Of a stretch of 64,000 nucleotides of DNA, positions 8,630 through 17,600 are shown piece after piece (within the stretch, counting starts at the first letter, position 1; each line of letters opens with the position of its first letter). The notes under the pieces are model-generated. The model was not told where the DNA came from, searched no databases, and was given only the letters and a program-made list of their open reading frames with translations. The stretch comes from Paenibacillus silvisoli (lineage in GTDB: Bacteria; Bacillota; Bacilli; Paenibacillales; Paenibacillaceae): positions 900,501 through 964,500 of the forward strand of contig NZ_CP133017.1 in the NCBI RefSeq assembly GCF_030866765.1, written 5' to 3'. The translations under genes and the position numbers were made by a program.

Positions 8630-9181
8630 ATGACAACGTACCGTCCTTGTGTTATCAAGAGCTTCAAAAATAACGGCCATCTGCACCGGATGTGGCTGGA
8701 AAACTGGCAGGTGCCGGCAGAGCTGCTGGCAAGCGAGCATGCCGCTGAATCGATGCATGTGTTCATCAACCGCCAAACCCCGATTCAGGAAGCGGACGGC
8801 AAGCAGTGGATCAGCCGGGTTCCGGCGGTCTCCTTCTTTATCCCCGGCGAATGGTTCAACGTGGTCGGCCTGCTCGAGGAGCATGGCGTCCGCTATTACT
8901 GCAACGTGGCTTCCCCGCTTTTCTTCCGGAATGACGTTCTCACCTACATCGATTACGACCTTGACGTTATTGTGCCCCGCGGAGGCAAGGCGCAAGTCGT
9001 GGATCAGGAAGAATATGAAATGCACAAAGTGGCCTATCATTATTCGGAGGAAGTTAACCGAAAAGTAATGGAGGGGCTTCATGCGCTGTTGAAGCGGATT
9101 GAGGAAGGCCAAGCTCCGTTCAATGACGCCCTGGTCATGGCATATTTTGAAGCGTGGCACAAACAAATGGGCGAGGTGTAG
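8630..9181 (+). CDS. DUF402 (YgaC/Ntdp-type) nucleoside phosphatase-like protein
   Basis: 183 residues matching the DUF402 barrel: 'SFKNNGHLHRMWLENW' near the start, 'PIQEADGKQWISRVPAVSFF', then 'YYCNVASPLFFRNDVLTYID' and 'YDLDVIVPRGG' with the conserved acidic residues, and a C-terminal helix rich in Glu/Lys. B. subtilis YgaC and S. aureus Ntdp in this family hydrolyse nucleoside tri- and diphosphates with divalent metal. It precedes lepB by 6 bp and may be co-transcribed with lepB, queG and the HD-GYP gene. Confidence 0.85.
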   Translation: MTTYRPCVIKSFKNNGHLHRMWLENWQVPAELLASEHAAESMHVFINRQTPIQEADGKQWISRVPAVSFFIPGEWFNVVGLLEEHGVRYYCNVASPLFFRNDVLTYIDYDLDVIVPRGGKAQVVDQEEYEMHKVAYHYSEEVNRKVMEGLHALLKRIEEGQAPFNDALVMAYFEAWHKQMGEV

Positions 9182-9187
9182 CGGCAC

Positions 9188-9859
9188 ATGAACGTCAATT
9201 CGGGTTCGGAAACGGAAGCTTCGCAGCAGACGGAGCGTGGGGAATTCGGACCGCGCAAACGGACAAGCTCTTCTCCGAAGAAAGTGCCGAAAAGCAAACC
9301 GGAGACGCCGCGGAAAGAGTCGAAGCCGCTGTCTCCTTGGGTTGCCGAGCTGCGCGATTGGGTGCGCACGCTGGTGATCGCAGTCATCGTTGTCCTTGGC
9401 ATGCATTATTTTGTCTTCAATCTCTCGACGGTTGAAGGGCAATCGATGGAGCCGACCTTGTACGAGAAGGAATGGCTGTTCGTGAACAAAATCTCCTATC
9501 TGCTCGGTTCGCCCAAGCTGGGAGATGTGGTGATCCTGAAGGATCCGTCGCAGGGATCGGAGCGCAAGGAGTTCCTTGTGAAGCGGATCGTCGGCATGCC
9601 TGGGGACACGATCGAGATCCGGCAAGGCCAATTGTACCGCAATGGGGAGCTTGTCGTAGAGCCGTACACGGATACGGATATCGAGGATTTGGATTACGGA
9701 CCTGATAAAATCGCGGACGGACACTATTTCGTCATGGGCGACAACAGACATCAGAATGCGAGCCGCGACAGCCGCTCGTTCCATTCCGTACCGCGGGAGC
9801 TTATTGAAGGCCGGGCGGATTTCATCCTATGGCCGATTGCGAAATTGAACGATTTGTAG
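9188..9859 (+). CDS. lepB: Type I signal peptidase
   Basis: 223 residues. It cleaves signal peptides of exported proteins on the outer face of the membrane. A basic, Ser/Lys-rich N-terminal tail of ~50 residues precedes one membrane helix ('TLVIAVIVVLGMHYFVFNL', ~62-80). The catalytic Ser is in 'VEGQSMEPTL' (~88) and the general-base Lys in 'FLVKRIVGMPGD' (~131); 'HYFVMGDNRHQNASRDSR' is the family box E. This is the ordinary Ser/Lys type, in contrast to the Ser/His SipW enzyme encoded near 34 kb. Members are often duplicated in sporeformers. Confidence 0.95.
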   Translation: MNVNSGSETEASQQTERGEFGPRKRTSSSPKKVPKSKPETPRKESKPLSPWVAELRDWVRTLVIAVIVVLGMHYFVFNLSTVEGQSMEPTLYEKEWLFVNKISYLLGSPKLGDVVILKDPSQGSERKEFLVKRIVGMPGDTIEIRQGQLYRNGELVVEPYTDTDIEDLDYGPDKIADGHYFVMGDNRHQNASRDSRSFHSVPRELIEGRADFILWPIAKLNDL

Positions 9860-9875
9860 TTGGAAGTGAAATCGA

Positions 9876-11030
9876 ATGAGCATGACCTTAATGGATTGGG
9901 AACAGTTAAAAGCCGAGATGAAGGACGCTGCGGCGAGCCTTGGCATAGACAAAATCGGAATCGCTTCCGCGGAACCGTTCACCGAGCTCAGACAGAAGCT
10001 GGAGCGGCATCGGGAGCTCCGCTACGAGTCCGGCTTCGAGGAACCGGATCTGGCGAAACGGACGGAACCTTCGCTGCTGTTTGAAGATCCGCAATCCATT
10101 ATCGCCATCGCGGTCGCGTATCCGTCGAAGCTGCAGGATCCGCCGAAGTCGGAGCCTGGCGCTAGACGCGGCATTCTGTCGCGCTCCGCTTGGGGCGATG
10201 ACTATCACGGCGTCCTGCGCGAGCGGCTGCGGAGGCTGGAGGCGTGGCTGCTGGAACGCGTGCCGGAAGGGCGCTTCCTCAGCATGGTCGATACGGGCGC
10301 GCTTTCGGATCGCGCCGTTGCGGAGCGGGGCGGCATCGGCTGGATCGGCAGCAACTGCTCCATCATTACGCCGGAATGGGGCTCGTGGGTATACCTCGGC
10401 GAAATGATCACGAATTTGCCGCTGCCGCCGGATGCGCCGGTAACGGAAAGCTGCGGCAGCTGCACGGCGTGCATCGACGCTTGTCCGACCGATGCGCTTG
10501 TCGCGCCGGGCCAGCTGAATTCGCAGCGCTGCATTTCGTTCGTTACGCAGACGAAAGGCATCGTTTCGGACGAGCTGATGCGCAAGATCGGCAATCGGCT
10601 GTACGGCTGCGATACTTGCCAGATCGTGTGCCCGGAAAACAAAGGCAAGAACGCGACGCACCATCCCGAGCTGATACCGGATAACGAGAAAGTGAAGCCG
10701 CTTCTTGTGCCCCTGCTGAGCATGGGCAATCGGGAGTTCAAGGAGCAGTACGGCACTAGCTCCTCGGCGTGGCGCGGGCGTAAGCCGATTCAGCGCAATG
10801 CGGTTATCGCGCTCGGCAACTTCAAGGACGCAAGCGCGGTACCGGAGCTTGCGGAGGTGCTGCGTGCCGACCCGCGCTTCGAGCTGCGCGCGACAGCGGC
10901 TTGGTCGCTGGGCCGTATCGGCGGCGAAGGGGCGGCGGATGCGCTCCGCGAGGCGCAGCAGCGGGAGAAGGATGAGACCGTGCGGGAGTCGATCAGGGAT
11001 GCGCTCTCGGGCATGACAGCTTCGACATAA
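9876..11030 (+). CDS. queG: Epoxyqueuosine reductase
   Basis: 384 residues. The cobalamin- and iron-sulfur-dependent enzyme makes the last step of queuosine synthesis in tRNA. Residues ~105-175 carry the 'MVDTGALSDRAVAERGGIGW' signature. Two [4Fe-4S] clusters are bound by 'CGSCTACIDACP' (~193-204) and 'CDTCQIVCP' (~242-250). The last ~80 residues are HEAT-like repeats ('AVIALGNFKDASAVPELAEV', 'ATAAWSLGRIGG') that contact tRNA. The length is normal for QueG. It follows lepB closely. Confidence 0.95.
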   Translation: MSMTLMDWEQLKAEMKDAAASLGIDKIGIASAEPFTELRQKLERHRELRYESGFEEPDLAKRTEPSLLFEDPQSIIAIAVAYPSKLQDPPKSEPGARRGILSRSAWGDDYHGVLRERLRRLEAWLLERVPEGRFLSMVDTGALSDRAVAERGGIGWIGSNCSIITPEWGSWVYLGEMITNLPLPPDAPVTESCGSCTACIDACPTDALVAPGQLNSQRCISFVTQTKGIVSDELMRKIGNRLYGCDTCQIVCPENKGKNATHHPELIPDNEKVKPLLVPLLSMGNREFKEQYGTSSSAWRGRKPIQRNAVIALGNFKDASAVPELAEVLRADPRFELRATAAWSLGRIGGEGAADALREAQQREKDETVRESIRDALSGMTAST

Positions 11031-11048
11031 GGGGAAGAGGTTGACAGC

Positions 11049-12083
11049 ATGAGGTATGTCGATATGGAACAGGTGGAGCCGGGCCATATTCTCGGAAAGA
11101 CGATCTATGCCGTCAACGGCACGGTGCTGCTTTCCGCGAATGTTCAGCTCACCGTATTTATGATCAGCACCTTGAAGCGTATCGGCGTAACCAGTGTATA
11201 TATTAAAGACGCAAGTATGCCGCAGGTCGAGGAACAGGAAGAAATTTTGTCGGAGGAAACGAAGGTTGCCATCATTCGGCAGATGGCCGAGTCGATGGAT
11301 GCGATCCGTTCCGGCAAAGATTTGAACTCCCGTTCCATCAGCCTTGCCATCGAGGATCTGCTGTACGACGTGATGAACAACCGCGAGGTGCTCGTTCATT
11401 TGAACGACATCCGGACGAAAGACAACGCGATGTATATCCATGCGATGAACGTGTGCATGGTTTCGGCACTGCTCGGCGTCGGCCTTTACTTCAATCAAGT
11501 GCAGCTGAAGGAGCTCGCCATCGGCGCGCTGCTGCACGATGTGGGCAAAGCCGCGGCTGAGGCGGGCGCCGATGATCCCGAGCCGAAGACGCATACGTGG
11601 AGAGGCTTCGAGCTGCTGAAGGCGAAGCGGGAATTCAGCTTGCTCATCGCGCACGTGGCGTTCCAGCATCATGAGCATGTCGATGGCAACGGCGCGCCTC
11701 GCGGCCTTAACCGCGATCAAATCCATCTGTATTCCAGAATCGTGGCGGTCGCCAACACATACGATAATTTGCTTCAGCGCGGCGGCGCGGACGGATCGCC
11801 GCTGCTCCCGCATGAAGCGTGCGAGCGAATGATGGCGATGTCGGGCACCAAGCTGGATCACGAGGTGCTGACGCAGTTTATGCGCATCGTCTCGATCTAT
11901 CCGAACGGCATTTCGGTCCGATTGACGACGAAGGAGACGGGCATTGTCGTCGGTCAGCACCGGGGTTTGCCGAGCCGGCCGATCGTACGGGTGCTGGAGC
12001 GCGAGTCGAATGATTCGGTGGGCAGCCGGGAAATCGATTTGGCGAAGCATACGACGGTGTTTATTGAGCAGGTGCTGGGGTAG
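11049..12083 (+). CDS. HD-GYP-type phosphodiesterase domain protein
   Basis: 344 residues. A ~110-residue N-terminal part precedes an HD-GYP core: 'HAMNVCMVSALLGVGL', 'ELAIGALLHDVGKAAAEAG' (metal-binding His-Asp), 'HVAFQHHEHVDGNGAPRGL' and 'IVAVANTYDNLL'. Proteins of this class usually degrade cyclic di-GMP. The signature that names the family, G-Y-P, reads G-A-P here; the metal ligands are kept, so activity is plausible but substrate specificity less sure. The C-terminal ~90 residues end in a small domain of unknown role. It follows queG by 18 bp and is last in its run. Confidence 0.85.
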   Translation: MRYVDMEQVEPGHILGKTIYAVNGTVLLSANVQLTVFMISTLKRIGVTSVYIKDASMPQVEEQEEILSEETKVAIIRQMAESMDAIRSGKDLNSRSISLAIEDLLYDVMNNREVLVHLNDIRTKDNAMYIHAMNVCMVSALLGVGLYFNQVQLKELAIGALLHDVGKAAAEAGADDPEPKTHTWRGFELLKAKREFSLLIAHVAFQHHEHVDGNGAPRGLNRDQIHLYSRIVAVANTYDNLLQRGGADGSPLLPHEACERMMAMSGTKLDHEVLTQFMRIVSIYPNGISVRLTTKETGIVVGQHRGLPSRPIVRVLERESNDSVGSREIDLAKHTTVFIEQVLG

Positions 12084-12089
12084 AACAAA

Positions 12090-12130
12090 GAGAAAAGACG
12101 CTCTCCTATCGACGGGAGGCGTCTTTTCTC
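12090..12130. terminator. Bidirectional terminator
   Basis: AGAAAAGACGC and GCGTCTTTTCT form a stem extended by CTCC/GGAG, between the converging HD-GYP (+) and AraC-type (-) genes. Confidence 0.85.
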
Positions 12131-12956
12131 ATTTCTGCGGCTCGATCTGCTTCCTGTAAGCCGCTGGCGACACGCCCTTCGCCTTCTTGAACATCCGCGA
12201 AAATAACAGCGGATCCTGGTACCCGACCGAGCGCGAAATGTCCGAAATACTAAGCTCCGGCTGCTTCATGAGCCGGCAGGCGTTCGTCATGCGGACGTCC
12301 ATGAGATAGCGGTAGGGGGAGGTACGCATATGCAGATTGAACAGCCGGCACAAATATTTGCTGTCCAAGCCGACGTGGCGGGCGATGTCGGTGAGGCTGA
12401 TTTTGCCGGCGTAATGAGTATGGATAAACGCGGCGGCGCGGGTCGTGTACTGCTCCGCATCCGCAACGGCGTCACCGGCTCCGGCTTCCGTGTTCATGGC
12501 GGAGAGCTCGCCGAGCAAGCCGTATAAGCTGCCGGTCAGTTTGGATTCGATCCCTTTCGCTTGATGCTGCGACGGCCATAACCCGCGATACAACGGCTCG
12601 ATCAGCTCAGACCGCCCGTCAACGACGGGATGATGAAAGGAAAACCCGGCTTCCGTCAGCAACCGCTCGGACAAGCTCCCTTGAAAGCCGATCCAGCTGT
12701 ATTGCCAGGGGAGCTCGCGGCTAGCGGCGTATTTGGTAATCCGATGCGGGTACACAAGGAAAAGCTGGCCCTCCTGCACGGTAAACGTTTGTCCGTTCGA
12801 TTCGAGCGTCCCTTGTCCGCTATGGACGTAATGCAAAATATAAAAGTCGCGGACGGACGGACCGACCTGATAGTCCGGATCGCAGCGCTGCGTGCCGATT
12901 TCAATGACCTCAAGGTCCTGCTGGCCGATTCGCGAGGCATAGTAAGTGTCCATCAT
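12129..12956 (-). CDS. AraC family transcriptional regulator
   Basis: 275 residues. An N-terminal cupin sensor (~20-150, with 'LHYVHSGQGTLESNGQTFTV' and 'LFLVYPHRITKY') is followed by two helix-turn-helix motifs at the C-terminus ('LTDIARHVGLDSKYLCRLF', then 'ISDISRSVGYQDPLLFSRMF' and 'KKAKGVSPAAYR'). It is transcribed divergently from the GH36-type galactosidase gene, about 145 bp away. A role as sugar-responsive activator of that gene is the simplest reading, but this is inference from position. The region 12957-13102 would hold both promoters. Confidence 0.92.
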   Translation of the reverse strand: MMDTYYASRIGQQDLEVIEIGTQRCDPDYQVGPSVRDFYILHYVHSGQGTLESNGQTFTVQEGQLFLVYPHRITKYAASRELPWQYSWIGFQGSLSERLLTEAGFSFHHPVVDGRSELIEPLYRGLWPSQHQAKGIESKLTGSLYGLLGELSAMNTEAGAGDAVADAEQYTTRAAAFIHTHYAGKISLTDIARHVGLDSKYLCRLFNLHMRTSPYRYLMDVRMTNACRLMKQPELSISDISRSVGYQDPLLFSRMFKKAKGVSPAAYRKQIEPQK

Positions 12957-13102
12957 CGTGGAATGCCCACCTCGTTTCGCTTAGCAACTAAGAGAAATTA
13001 TACTATATAGTTCCGAAGTTATGTTATGTCTCCTTTCCGGCAGATCGGCTAGAATCGAAGTGAAAACATTCCGATGCGGCGATAGGGAGGCATGTGAACA
13101 TA

Positions 13103-15181
13103 ATGCAGGTACAAAACCGGTTTTATAAATTGCTTACGGATCCAGCGGGCAGCGGCTCGCTATGGGGCATTCAGCTGCTGGAGACAGGAAAGACGCTCGG
13201 CATCGAGGCGCCATCCGTTGAAATCGACGGACAAGTCCGTTCGTTTGCCGGCATTCGGCTGGCTCCCGCAGGTACTCCTCAGACGATCACAACAGGCGTC
13301 ACGCAGTATATTTTCGCAGGCAGCGACAGCGATGGCTTTCAAGTGCAGCTCACCGTACGCGTAGCCGACGACAATCCGGTCATCCGTTTCAAGTATAGTA
13401 TCAGCAGCGCCATCACGGGCAGCCGACTGACCAAGGAGAGCGGCAAAGACAAGCTGGCTTATATGGCCGTTTCTTTCGCGGAAGCGTCGAAGGTGAAGGA
13501 GGTGCGCTTGTCGGAGTTTAACGAGCTGCTGCACAGCTTCGTCCTCGCGGAGCACGAGGTGAAGGGCAGCGCGTTCGAGAACCGGCTGCGGCCGATGGGG
13601 CCGATTCTGGTCGGCGAAACGACCGACGGTCATGCCATCCTGACGGCGTACGAGCATGGGTCCCAAGTGCCGGACGCCTATGTCGCGTTTCAATTGGAGC
13701 CGGGCGGCCACGCGAGACTCGAAGCGGTCAAAGGCAACTATTTCGCCGGGCAGCCGATCGGAGACGGCGGGCGCTACGAGACGATTTGGCTGCAAGCCGC
13801 GCTGATCGAAGGCGATGAAGAGACGCTGGCGCGGCATTACCGCTCGTTCGTGCTGCACGCGATGAGCCCGAACGCGGAGAGCCGGAAGCCTTACATCTAC
13901 TACAACACGTGGGCGTTCCAGGAGCGGAACAAGTTTTGGAACGGCAAAACATATTTGGATTCGATGAACGAGGAACGCATTCTGGCGGAAATCGACGTCG
14001 CGTACCGGATGGGCATCGAGGTGTTCGTCATCGACACGGGCTGGTACGTGAAAACGGGCGATTGGGAAGCGAACAGACAGCGCTTTAGCGACGGACTGCG
14101 AAGCGTCAAAGCGAAGCTGGACGGCTACGGCATGAAGCTCGGGCTCTGGTTCGATCCGCTGGCCGCGGGTATTACAAGCCGAATTCTCCAAGGCAACGAA
14201 GGCTCGGTTCTATCCTGGAAAGGGATCAAGAACGTGCCGCACGAAATATGGGAAACCGAGAAGAGCCACAAAATGTGTCTGGTCAGCGAGTACAAAGACG
14301 TATTCGCCGACGAGCTGATCCGGCTTGTCCGCGAGCTTGGCGTCACGTACTTCAAGTGGGATGCCATCGGACAGTACGGCTGCTCCGATCCATCGCATCA
14401 TCATGGCACGGAGGTGAACAGCGACGTGGAGCGGGCGGATTGCTATGCCTTCTCGATCGGCCGGGCCATGTCCGACATCGTCGACCGGCTGTGCTCCGTC
14501 TGTCCGGAGGCGATCGTCGACTTCGACATAACGGAAGGACACCGCTACGTCGGGCTTGGCTTCTTGTCGTCCGGGAAATATTTTCTCATCAATAACGGCC
14601 CTTATTATCACAATTACAACATCCCTTGTCCGGAGGACAAATGGATTAATATTTTTGTCTATCCGGGGCCGGCCCGTCCATGGATATGCCGTACGCCGCT
14701 GACCTTCGACAAGTGGATTCCGTCCGTCCTGTTCCTCACCCACTACTTGCCGGATGATCCCGAAGACTCGCAGGTGGTCAACGTCGCATCGCTCATTCTT
14801 GGACAAAACGGCATTTGGGGCGACTTGCTGACCGTTTCCGATACGGGCGTGAGCTTAATCGGCGATCTTCTTGCCGGCTACAAGCAAGTACGAAACGACA
14901 TCACCGAGGCGTATCCGGTTATCGTCGGCAAGCCTGGCGGCAGCCCCGAAATTTATGAAAAGGTGAACCATGCCAACGGACGGGGAGCGCTCGTCGTGTT
15001 CTCGAACGTGGCAGGAGCCTTCACGTACGTTACGGAGTCGGCTCCGTCACGGACATACTGGGCGCAAGAAGGCGTAACGATCCGTTACGATGATAACGGC
15101 CGCGCGGTCGTCGAGCTGGCCTTCACCAAACCGGGCTCCGCCAAAATCATCTATTTCGGCATCGACAGCCTGAACGGGTAA
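13103..15181 (+). CDS. Glycoside hydrolase family 36-type alpha-galactosidase
   Basis: 692 residues with the GH36 plan: N-terminal beta-supersandwich, central barrel and C-terminal beta domain. Barrel motifs include 'YIYYNTWAF', 'VFVIDTGWYVKTGDWE', 'YFKWDAIGQYG' with the likely nucleophile Asp (~420), and 'VDFDITEGHR' with the likely acid/base Asp (~475). No signal peptide, so it should act on imported oligosaccharides in the cytoplasm. GGAGG at 13086-13090 suits the ATG at 13103; a GTG at 13094 is nearer but only 3 nt from the ribosome site. The exact glycosidic substrate is uncertain. Confidence 0.85.
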   Translation: MQVQNRFYKLLTDPAGSGSLWGIQLLETGKTLGIEAPSVEIDGQVRSFAGIRLAPAGTPQTITTGVTQYIFAGSDSDGFQVQLTVRVADDNPVIRFKYSISSAITGSRLTKESGKDKLAYMAVSFAEASKVKEVRLSEFNELLHSFVLAEHEVKGSAFENRLRPMGPILVGETTDGHAILTAYEHGSQVPDAYVAFQLEPGGHARLEAVKGNYFAGQPIGDGGRYETIWLQAALIEGDEETLARHYRSFVLHAMSPNAESRKPYIYYNTWAFQERNKFWNGKTYLDSMNEERILAEIDVAYRMGIEVFVIDTGWYVKTGDWEANRQRFSDGLRSVKAKLDGYGMKLGLWFDPLAAGITSRILQGNEGSVLSWKGIKNVPHEIWETEKSHKMCLVSEYKDVFADELIRLVRELGVTYFKWDAIGQYGCSDPSHHHGTEVNSDVERADCYAFSIGRAMSDIVDRLCSVCPEAIVDFDITEGHRYVGLGFLSSGKYFLINNGPYYHNYNIPCPEDKWINIFVYPGPARPWICRTPLTFDKWIPSVLFLTHYLPDDPEDSQVVNVASLILGQNGIWGDLLTVSDTGVSLIGDLLAGYKQVRNDITEAYPVIVGKPGGSPEIYEKVNHANGRGALVVFSNVAGAFTYVTESAPSRTYWAQEGVTIRYDDNGRAVVELAFTKPGSAKIIYFGIDSLNG

Positions 15182-15195
15182 CTGAGCGAAAGACG

Positions 15196-15235
15196 AAAGA
15201 CTCTGTCCGCCGGACAGAGTCTTTTGCGTTTTTTG
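15196..15235 (+). terminator. Terminator of the galactosidase gene
   Basis: AAGACTCTGTCCG pairs with CGGACAGAGTCTT, followed by TTGCGTTTTTT. Confidence 0.85.
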
Positions 15236-15320
15236 TTGCGTGTTTGGTTTGCGAACGGATGCTCCCTCATGCTATGATAAGTTGCAATATACTTACAGAG
15301 AAGGACAAGGTGAGATCACG

Positions 15321-15551
15321 ATGTGGACGGCAATAATTTCGATCATTACGCTCATCGTCGGCGCTGTCGGCGGCTTCTTCGCCGGCGTCTACTACTTGCG
15401 CAAGCAGCTGGAGAAGATGCAAAACGATCCGGAAATGCTGAAGAAGATGGCGAAGCAAATGGGCTACAATATGAATAACCAGCAAATGCAGAAGGCGCAG
15501 CAAATGATGAAGAACCAGCAATTTACGAAGGGACCGGGCAAGCGGAGATAA
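15321..15551 (+). CDS. yneF: YneF family small membrane protein (UPF0154)
   Basis: 76 residues. One N-terminal membrane helix ('[20 protein letters not shown]') is followed by a charged tail with '[20 protein letters not shown]' and a Gln/Met-rich end. That is the YneF/UPF0154 pattern common in Bacillota; the function is unknown. AAGGTGA lies 7 bp before the ATG at 15321, so the longer open frame upstream is not used. folE follows 40 bp later on the same strand. Confidence 0.85.
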   Translation: MWTAIISIITLIVGAVGGFFAGVYYLRKQLEKMQNDPEMLKKMAKQMGYNMNNQQMQKAQQMMKNQQFTKGPGKRR

Positions 15552-15591
15552 TTCCGCGACCGCGGTTGTTGGGAAAGGAGACGCAGCTACG

Positions 15592-16185
15592 ATGGCGGGA
15601 AAGAAAGATTACGTCAATTCAGCCGTTTCAGCGAACCGGGACAAAATCGAGCATCATATTCGCGAAATTCTCGCGTTGATCGGCGAGAATGTCGAGCGGG
15701 AAGGATTGCTCGAAACGCCGGCCCGCGTGACGCGGATGTATGAGGAGATTTTCGCCGGCTACGAGGTGGACCCTCGCGAAGTGCTGGGCGTCACGTTCGA
15801 CGAGCAGCACGAAGAGCTAGTCATTGTACGGGATATCGTATACTACAGCCAGTGCGAGCACCACATGGCGCCGTTCTTCGGCAAGGCGCACATCGGCTAC
15901 ATCCCAAGCGGCAAGATCGCCGGTCTAAGCAAGCTGGCGCGCTTGGTCGAGGCGGTATCGCGCCGTCTTCAAGTGCAAGAGCGCATTACGACGCAGATCG
16001 CGGATATTATGGACGAGGTGCTGCAGCCGCACGGCGTTATGGTCGTCGTGGAAGGCGAGCATTTGTGCATGTGCGCGCGCGGCGTGAAGAAGCCCGGCAG
16101 CAAGACGGTGACGTCGGCTGTGCGCGGCGAATTCCGCACAAGCCCGGCGCTTCGCTCGGAGTTTCTATCGTTGCTTAAGCAATAA
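15592..16185 (+). CDS. folE: GTP cyclohydrolase I
   Basis: 197 residues. It converts GTP to dihydroneopterin triphosphate, the first step of folate synthesis (and, where present, of queuosine synthesis; queG lies 5 kb away). Motifs: '[19 protein letters not shown]', '[20 protein letters not shown]' with zinc-binding Cys and His, '[10 protein letters not shown]', and '[16 protein letters not shown]' with the second zinc Cys. AAAGGAG precedes the ATG. Length is typical for FolE1. Confidence 0.96.
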   Translation: MAGKKDYVNSAVSANRDKIEHHIREILALIGENVEREGLLETPARVTRMYEEIFAGYEVDPREVLGVTFDEQHEELVIVRDIVYYSQCEHHMAPFFGKAHIGYIPSGKIAGLSKLARLVEAVSRRLQVQERITTQIADIMDEVLQPHGVMVVVEGEHLCMCARGVKKPGSKTVTSAVRGEFRTSPALRSEFLSLLKQ

Positions 16186-16191
16186 TCAAAT

Positions 16192-16248
16192 AAGCTCCTT
16201 CCGGCAGGCCGCTCATCGTGAGCGGGGTTCTGTCGGGAGGAGCTTTTT
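16192..16248. terminator. Bidirectional terminator between folE and the hydrolase gene
   Basis: AAGCTCCTTCCGGCAG and CTGTCGGGAGGAGCTT form the outer stem, with an inner CCGCTCATCGTGAGCGG hairpin and a T6 run. Confidence 0.85.
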
Positions 16249-16254
16249 TCGTGT

Positions 16255-17343
16255 TTACGCGGCAGCGGTGGCGGCGGATTTCCGGGCGGTATCCACTTGG
16301 CTGAGAAACAACGCGGCGCGCTGGATGTACTCCTTCGGACGCGTACGGAACAGCATTTCGTGCTGACCGCCCTCGACGATCCACTCGCGCGAGAGCGAAT
16401 TAAACTGCCCGGCGGCTACATGCTTGGCGGTATCGACCGAAGCGATCGCATCGGCGCTGCCATGCATGATGAAGAGCGGCATGTCGTAGGTCGTTTCCAT
16501 TACGCGGTCTACCGGAAGCTGGTTGAAGTTCACGCCCGTAAAGAACGGCAGCATCCATTCGATAATCGGGAGCGACGGATATTTCGGCAAGTTCATATAT
16601 TGGCGAACATTGTTGAAGAGCGAATCCGAGCTGGGCAGGAACAAGCTGTCGAGCAGCATCGCGTCGATGCGGTCCGTTGCGTCGGTTTGCAGCGCGGCCT
16701 GCAGGGCGGTGCCGGCTCCCATCGAGAAGCCCCACACGACGACCTCGTCGGCTCCTTGCGATCTGGCGTAGCTGACGGCGGCGAGCAGCTGCTGAGATTC
16801 TTCCATGCCGCCGGTAGCAGGCGAGCGGACGCCGGACGACGCGTAGCCGTAGTCGAACATGAACACATTATAGTGCAGCCGGTTCAGCAGCGCGGCAAGC
16901 TCATACATAGGCACCCATGTCTCCTCGCGGTTGGCGCCGTAGCCGTGGCTGAAGACGACCGTACGGACGGACGGAGCATCTGCTCCCGCACCGGCCGCGG
17001 CCGGGATATACCAGCCATGAACGGTGGTACGGCCGCTCTTGCTTGGGAAGGACACGTCGCTGTAAGCAAGGCCTTGCGCCGTTTGCGGATTGGAATAAAG
17101 CGCAGGAACGTAAGGATGCGCGATCACCCACGCGACATAGCCGTGAAAGGCCAGCGCGGAGAACAGCACCATGGCCGCCAGCGCGGAAAGAACGGCCAGC
17201 GCGGCATGCTTGCGGCGCGACCCGGCAATCGAGCGCTCGGGAGCTTGCGGTGCAGGTGAAGGCGCAGGAAGGAGCGGGGGCAGCAGGCCCGGCGCAAAGC
17301 CTCCGGCTGCGGGCAGTGCAGGTGTCAACGATGTCGTGCTCAT
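16255..17343 (-). CDS. Membrane-anchored alpha/beta hydrolase
   Basis: 362 residues. A Pro/Ala-rich cytoplasmic tail (~1-45) is followed by one membrane helix ('LAVLSALAAMVLFSALAF', ~50-68) and then an alpha/beta hydrolase domain. 'TVVFSHGYGANREE' is the oxyanion region, 'VVWGFSMGAGTAL' holds the nucleophile Ser, and 'PLFIMHGSADAIASVDTA' plus 'VEGGQHEMLF' supply Asp and His. The domain should face outside the cell. The family is like the YqkD/DUF3089-type esterases; the substrate is unknown. The start follows AAGGGGGC. A cre-like site lies ~55 bp upstream. Confidence 0.82.
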   Translation of the reverse strand: MSTTSLTPALPAAGGFAPGLLPPLLPAPSPAPQAPERSIAGSRRKHAALAVLSALAAMVLFSALAFHGYVAWVIAHPYVPALYSNPQTAQGLAYSDVSFPSKSGRTTVHGWYIPAAAGAGADAPSVRTVVFSHGYGANREETWVPMYELAALLNRLHYNVFMFDYGYASSGVRSPATGGMEESQQLLAAVSYARSQGADEVVVWGFSMGAGTALQAALQTDATDRIDAMLLDSLFLPSSDSLFNNVRQYMNLPKYPSLPIIEWMLPFFTGVNFNQLPVDRVMETTYDMPLFIMHGSADAIASVDTAKHVAAGQFNSLSREWIVEGGQHEMLFRTRPKEYIQRAALFLSQVDTARKSAATAAA

Positions 17344-17394
17344 GGTGGAAGCCCCCTTAAGGATGAATATTTATTGTCAGCTGATGGCAGCGAT

Positions 17395-17408
17395 TGTAAG
17401 CGCTTTAT
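17395..17408. promoter_or_regulatory. cre-like site upstream of the hydrolase gene
   Basis: TGTAAGCGCTTTAT matches the CcpA consensus core (TGNAAGCGNTTNNA) well. It lies in the 257-bp gap between the hydrolase (-) and IclR (+) starts, 52 bp from the hydrolase start. Single-site prediction. Confidence 0.4.
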
Positions 17409-17561
17409 TAGTGCTGTGTTCCTATCGTATTCGCGTTGGGGCGGCATGTCAACGGATGTCGATGTATTGTTAACGTCCTGTAACATGGCTGTAAAATAAA
17501 CCGAAAACGGCTGGAACACTTTACCCGGCAGCCATCCGTACGTTATACTGACTGTAACCAA

Positions 17562-17578
17562 GTTTCACTCTATGAAAC
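17562..17578. promoter_or_regulatory. Palindromic operator GTTTCACTCTATGAAAC before the IclR gene
   Basis: GTTTCA and TGAAAC arms are exact inverses around a 5-bp centre, and the flanking A/T extends the symmetry by one base each side. It lies 12 bp downstream of a likely -10 (TATACT, 17544-17549), so it overlaps the start of transcription, fitting autorepression. The same palindrome with one base different occurs in the acnA leader (26500-26516). Confidence 0.6.
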
Positions 17579-17600
17579 TGTAGGGAGGAGCCAACCGACT

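Noticed and set aside
9906-12050. A 714-codon minus-strand frame across queG and the HD-GYP gene
   Set aside because: It spans two well-supported genes and their gap on the other strand, and the translation is Arg/His/Leu-rich noise without motifs.
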